8,987 bases of DNA from UBA3478 sp046048095 (GTDB lineage: Bacteria; Bacteroidota; Bacteroidia; Flavobacteriales; Flavobacteriaceae): assembly GCA_046048095.1 (NCBI GenBank), contig JBJOGS010000040.1, positions 1 to 8,987 of the forward strand, in the 5' to 3' direction. The notes under the pieces are model-generated. The model ran no database searches and was not told where the DNA came from. It was given only the letters and a program-made list of their open reading frames with translations. The position numbers were made by a program, and so were the translations under genes. Of the stretch, positions 5,898 to 8,987 are shown piece by piece. How positions within the stretch are numbered: the stretch's first letter is position 1; every line of letters begins with the position of its first letter.

Positions 5898-6806
5898 ATG
5901 ACTGGGGTTAACGCTTGGTTACATGCGGCGCGGCTAAGAACACTACCACTTTCTGTCTCAGGAATTATCATCGCTGCCGGAATCGCTTTATTCGAACATG
6001 CCTTTTCTTGGGCGGTTTTTGTTGGTTCGCTTTTAGTTACCCTACTACTTCAAATCTTATCTAATATCGCCAATGATTACGGTGACGGAGTAAAGGGCAT
6101 AGACAATGAAAATAGGGTCGGACCGGCCCGAGCATTGCAATCAGGAATGCTTACTTCAAGTGCATTAAAAACAGGGGTGTATGTCTTGAGCGCTTTGGTC
6201 ATCATTAGTGTTGTTGCACTTTTATGGGTGGCTCAACTTTCGGCTAAAGAGCTTTTTGTGTTTGTAGTCATGGCACTATTTGCTGTAGTCGCTGCGATTG
6301 CATATACAATGGGCGATAAACCATACGGATATAGAGGTTTAGGAGACCTCATGGTATTTATCTTTTTTGGCGGAGTTGCGGTAATTGCCGGATCGTATCT
6401 GTATATAAAAGAAATTCATCTCACGCAGGGGTGGTTTGCTATTTCTATTGGGGCGTTTAGTACTGCCGTGTTAAATCTAAACAATCTGAGAGATGAGGCC
6501 TCTGATCGAAAATCGAATAAGCAGACCTTAGTGGTGCGATTAGGATATCGACGCGCCCTGATTTATCATCATACCATTATAATCTCAGGATTTTTTGCCT
6601 ATATCGCTGGAGTAGCTCAATTCAGTGCAAACGCCACCTTGGTTGCGGTACCCATGGCTTGGTTATTTCGTGGACACTTGCAAAGAGTAAGAAAGGCGGT
6701 GCCCGGAACCCCAGATTTGGACCCTGAACTAAAAAGGATTGCGATGATTTCATTTTTTTCAGCGCTATTTGTGCTCATACTTGTAGTCGGCTTACCTCTG
6801 ATTTGA
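5898..6806 (+). CDS. menA: 1,4-dihydroxy-2-naphthoate polyprenyltransferase
   Basis: This 302-residue integral membrane enzyme of the UbiA superfamily prenylates DHNA, with loss of CO2, to give demethylmenaquinone. It has about eight or nine hydrophobic segments. The two Asp-rich motifs are intact: NDYGDGVKGID at residues 59-69 binds the Mg-prenyl diphosphate, and NNLRDEASDRKSNKQTL at 195-211 is the second. The N-terminal LHAARLRTLPLSVSG (8-22) and YTMGDKPYGYRGLGD (136-150) are typical of MenA rather than UbiA. Length agrees with the family. The ATG at 5898 follows the stop of the SPOR-like gene by one base. Its TGA stop overlaps the menC ATG (TGATG, 6804-6808). Confidence 0.96.
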   Translation: MTGVNAWLHAARLRTLPLSVSGIIIAAGIALFEHAFSWAVFVGSLLVTLLLQILSNIANDYGDGVKGIDNENRVGPARALQSGMLTSSALKTGVYVLSALVIISVVALLWVAQLSAKELFVFVVMALFAVVAAIAYTMGDKPYGYRGLGDLMVFIFFGGVAVIAGSYLYIKEIHLTQGWFAISIGAFSTAVLNLNNLRDEASDRKSNKQTLVVRLGYRRALIYHHTIIISGFFAYIAGVAQFSANATLVAVPMAWLFRGHLQRVRKAVPGTPDLDPELKRIAMISFFSALFVLILVVGLPLI

Positions 6807-7867
6807 TGATAGAAATCCGCATTCATTCTTATGTGCTGAACTTTAAAAGGCCGGCGATGACTTCTCGAGAAACCATGCTTGAAAAGCATTGCTATATATT
6901 GACTTACGGTAGTCCGTTAAAGGCGGTGGCAGAATGTAATTTTTTTAAAGGACTAAGTCCAGATCAATCTGCGAATTATGAAGCTGTCTTAAGTCAAGCA
7001 TGTCGAAAAATCGAAGCTTTATTTGAAGTAGAAGCGACCCTTGAAGATGCGCGTTTCGAAGAATTGTATAGCGATTTAAGAGACTATCCTTCGATTCAAT
7101 TTGGGTGTGAGCAATTGTGGTTGAGCTTTCACTCATCATCGCCTTTTAAATTGTTTCGCTCTCCTTTTACAGAAAACGAGCAGGGAATCGCAATTAATGG
7201 TCTTGTTTGGATGGGTGAGCTATCATTTATGCGGCTTCAAATAGATGAATTAATTTCAGGTGGCTTTCGATGCATCAAACTAAAAATAGGTGCAGCTACT
7301 TTTGATCAAGAGCGCCGATTACTTCAAGAATTAAGGCAAAACTTTGATGCGAATCAGCTTGAAATCCGAGTCGATGCAAACGGTTCTTTCACCCCGGATC
7401 AAGCACCTAAGGTATTAGAGACCTTGGCGGCTCTCGAGGTGCATTCGATCGAACAGCCCATTGCGCCACGACAATGGGATGAAATGGGGCGGCTTTGTGA
7501 ACAATCTCCGCTTCCAATTGCACTGGATGAAGAACTCATTGGGCTGTTCTCAGAAGAACAAAAAAACGCTTGCCTCGCTCATATTCGTCCGAAGTACCTC
7601 ATACTTAAGCCTTCATTAATAGGAGGGTATAGAGCCTGTGATTGTTATATCCAAAGTGGTTACTCGTGGTGGGTGACCAGTGCCTTAGAGAGCAATATTG
7701 GCCTCAATGCGATTGCTCAATATACCGCTACCAAACCCTTGAGTCTTCGTCAGGGATTGGGAACAGGGGGGTTATTTGTGAATAACTTTCGCAGCCCGCT
7801 TGAAGTGAGCGATGCACAACTATTTTACCGCAAAGCAGTAACTTGGGAGCTCAACGAAAAGCTATGA
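6806..7867 (+). CDS. menC: o-Succinylbenzoate synthase (enolase superfamily)
   Basis: This 353-residue enzyme dehydrates SHCHC to o-succinylbenzoate. It has the two-domain enolase fold: a capping domain (about 1-115) and a barrel (about 125-325). The catalytic set is present: CIKLKIG with Lys158 and Lys160, RVDANGSF with metal ligand Asp190, SIEQPI with Glu216, ALDEEL with Asp241, and LKPSLIGG with Lys268. The closing TSALESNIGLNAIAQ (291-305) is characteristic of MenC and separates it from the dipeptide epimerases of the same superfamily. The ATG at 6806, overlapping the menA stop, is chosen; the in-frame TTG three bases earlier is less likely. The stop overlaps the next start in ATGA (7864-7867). 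The protein resembles the shorter Bacteroidota MenC forms. Confidence 0.95.
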   Translation: MIEIRIHSYVLNFKRPAMTSRETMLEKHCYILTYGSPLKAVAECNFFKGLSPDQSANYEAVLSQACRKIEALFEVEATLEDARFEELYSDLRDYPSIQFGCEQLWLSFHSSSPFKLFRSPFTENEQGIAINGLVWMGELSFMRLQIDELISGGFRCIKLKIGAATFDQERRLLQELRQNFDANQLEIRVDANGSFTPDQAPKVLETLAALEVHSIEQPIAPRQWDEMGRLCEQSPLPIALDEELIGLFSEEQKNACLAHIRPKYLILKPSLIGGYRACDCYIQSGYSWWVTSALESNIGLNAIAQYTATKPLSLRQGLGTGGLFVNNFRSPLEVSDAQLFYRKAVTWELNEKL

Positions 7868-8757
7868 GTTCATTTATAGAAAAAGCCTACCTAGGAAAAA
7901 CCGAAGCTTGGCGCTACCTGTTGCTTCCGGCAGCATTTATAGCCTTCATGAGTTACAATTATTTCGCCACGCTCAGTGCAGGACAAGACACCAATGTCAT
8001 GATGAAGGTAATGATTGAACAATTGGGCGCCACACCGGTACTCGTGCTCTTACTTATGCCGTTGGTTTTTGGTTTTTTCGTGCTTTTAGTCTACGGTCTA
8101 CGGGTGCTCAAGATGCCCCTAACCGCATTGTTCACTTCAAGGTCGAATTTTGACTGGGGCCGGATGTTTTTCGGCTTTTTTTTGTGGTCTGCCGTCGTGA
8201 TTAGTACCACACTTTTAGATTATTTATTGGCTCCAGAAAACTATGTTTTTCAATTCAATTGGAAGAGTTTTTGGCCCTTTGCCATTGCTGCTATACTCTT
8301 AATTCCACTGCAGACTAGCTTTGAAGAATTGCTTTTTCGGGGGCACCTGACCCAGGGTTTGGGGGTGCTCACCAAGCGAAGATCTGTAGCTTTCATTGTA
8401 CCCTCTGTGATTTTTGGTGTCATGCATATTGGTAACCCAGAGGTGGCCGAGTTAGGCTACAAGCTGTTGTTGTATTACATTGGTTCAGGTTTGTTTTTCG
8501 GTGCCATCACGCTAATTGATGAAGGTACTGAACTGGCTTTAGGGTTTCATGCCTCTAATAATTTAGTGGGCGCCCTATTGGTCTCTAGTGATTGGACCGC
8601 ATTTCAGGTGCCATCCATCTTTAAAGATGTAGGTGCGCCTTCATTTGGATGGGACGCCCTCATTCCTGTAGTAGTGATCTATCCCCTGATTATTGCGCTT
8701 TTGGCAAAAAAATACCAGTGGCAGGCTTTGGGTTCAAAGCTGTTCGGAACGATTTAA
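7864..8757 (+). CDS. CPBP-family intramembrane metalloprotease
   Basis: This 297-residue membrane protein has about seven or eight hydrophobic segments and the complete CPBP (CAAX protease and bacteriocin-processing; Abi) signature: FEELLFRG with Glu154, Glu155 and Arg159; FGVMHIG with His188; and GFHASNN with His229, Asn232 and Asn233. These are the glutamates and histidines that form the Rce1-type active site, so it looks catalytically competent. Substrates of bacterial members are mostly unknown; some take part in bacteriocin immunity or processing. The start ATG at 7864 overlaps the menC stop (ATGA). An upstream in-frame ATG at 7843 would add only MGAQRKA and deepen the overlap. MenE starts three bases after its stop, so it is embedded in the menaquinone operon. 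Whether it serves the pathway, for example by acting on a membrane protein, cannot be told from the sequence. Confidence 0.9.
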   Translation: MSSFIEKAYLGKTEAWRYLLLPAAFIAFMSYNYFATLSAGQDTNVMMKVMIEQLGATPVLVLLLMPLVFGFFVLLVYGLRVLKMPLTALFTSRSNFDWGRMFFGFFLWSAVVISTTLLDYLLAPENYVFQFNWKSFWPFAIAAILLIPLQTSFEELLFRGHLTQGLGVLTKRRSVAFIVPSVIFGVMHIGNPEVAELGYKLLLYYIGSGLFFGAITLIDEGTELALGFHASNNLVGALLVSSDWTAFQVPSIFKDVGAPSFGWDALIPVVVIYPLIIALLAKKYQWQALGSKLFGTI

Positions 8758-8760
8758 TCT

Positions 8761-8987
8761 ATGTGGCATAGCGATTTTAAAATTGATGGGGTGGCTGTTA
8801 AAGCATGGACTGAACGGCAGCAAACCGCAGATTACGAATCGAACTCTGCAGCATCTTTTTACCAAAAGGTGCGCCAACTTGTCGCTGACCTCACCGATAA
8901 AAAGGCACCTCTGTATATCGAGACATCAGGCTCTACGGGCCCACCGAAAAAATTAGCCCTTTCATATCGGCAAATGCTAGCCTCTGC
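8761..8987 (+). CDS. menE: o-Succinylbenzoate-CoA ligase, N-terminus (partial)
   Basis: The first 75 codons are present and the gene runs off the right edge. The product would activate o-succinylbenzoate to its CoA thioester through an acyl-adenylate. The AMP-binding P-loop TSGSTGPPKK is at residues 55-64, an unusually early position: in the roughly 450-residue MenE of E. coli more sequence precedes it. Bacteroidota MenE proteins are shorter and lack much of that N-terminal region, which agrees. The start ATG at 8761 follows the protease stop by three bases, and the reading frame is open to the end. The identity as MenE rather than another adenylate-forming enzyme rests on the P-loop plus the menC neighbourhood. 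Confidence 0.88.
   Translation, partial: MWHSDFKIDGVAVKAWTERQQTADYESNSAASFYQKVRQLVADLTDKKAPLYIETSGSTGPPKKLALSYRQMLAS

Noticed and set aside
6793..6800. TACCTCTG as a promoter for menC
   Set aside because: It has one mismatch to TAnnTTTG and lies just before the menC ATG, but no -33 TTG was found and the TGATG overlap with menA already explains expression.
8693..8956. Plus-strand open frame spanning the end of the CPBP gene and the start of menE
   Set aside because: It is out of frame with both recognised proteins, and the menE frame carries the AMP-binding P-loop.

Overview
The window looks like a chromosomal segment of a member of the Bacteroidota, most likely of the Flavobacteriales. The evidence is the gene content and order (a flavobacterial-style menaquinone cluster), the near absence of Shine-Dalgarno sequences, and several TAnnTTTG-type -7 promoter motifs placed just before gene starts. 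A species cannot be named from this sequence. Coding density is very high: no stretch over 80 bases lacks a gene, and no tRNA, rRNA, CRISPR array, insertion sequence or phage gene was seen.

Layout. At the left edge (1-276, minus strand) is the start of a lipoprotein that resembles the N-terminus of an M28-family metallopeptidase. A 75-base divergent gap separates it from a plus-strand series of genes that runs to the right edge. The order is: a secreted beta-rich protein of unknown function (352-1248); a hotdog thioesterase, probably MenI (1229-1660); isochorismate synthase MenF (1660-2751); MenD (2766-4508); a CvfB-like S1 RNA-binding protein (4505-5341); a small single-pass membrane protein with a SPOR-like C-terminus (5381-5896); DHNA prenyltransferase MenA (5898-6806); o-succinylbenzoate synthase MenC (6806-7867); a CPBP-family intramembrane protease (7864-8757); and the first 75 codons of MenE (8761 to the edge).

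How the genes work together. Six steps of the classical menaquinone (vitamin K2) route are encoded: chorismate to isochorismate (MenF), to SEPHCHC (MenD), then SHCHC to o-succinylbenzoate (MenC), to OSB-CoA (MenE), DHNA-CoA to DHNA (MenI) and prenylation to demethylmenaquinone (MenA). MenH, MenB and the final methyltransferase are not in the window. Most genes overlap or lie within a few bases of each other (TAATG, ATGA and TGATG junctions), so translational coupling is likely. Two breaks stand out: before menD, where a perfect -7 motif overlaps the menF stop codon, and before the SPOR-like gene, where a 39-base gap carries a plausible -33/-7 pair. The cluster may therefore be transcribed as two or three overlapping units.

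No clearly new biological system is visible. The points most worth a second look are the absence of menB with an envelope SPOR-like gene between cvfB and menA, the near-leaderless promoters, the A9 tract plus hairpin in early menF, and the three non-menaquinone genes (CvfB-like, SPOR-like, CPBP protease) inside the pathway cluster.
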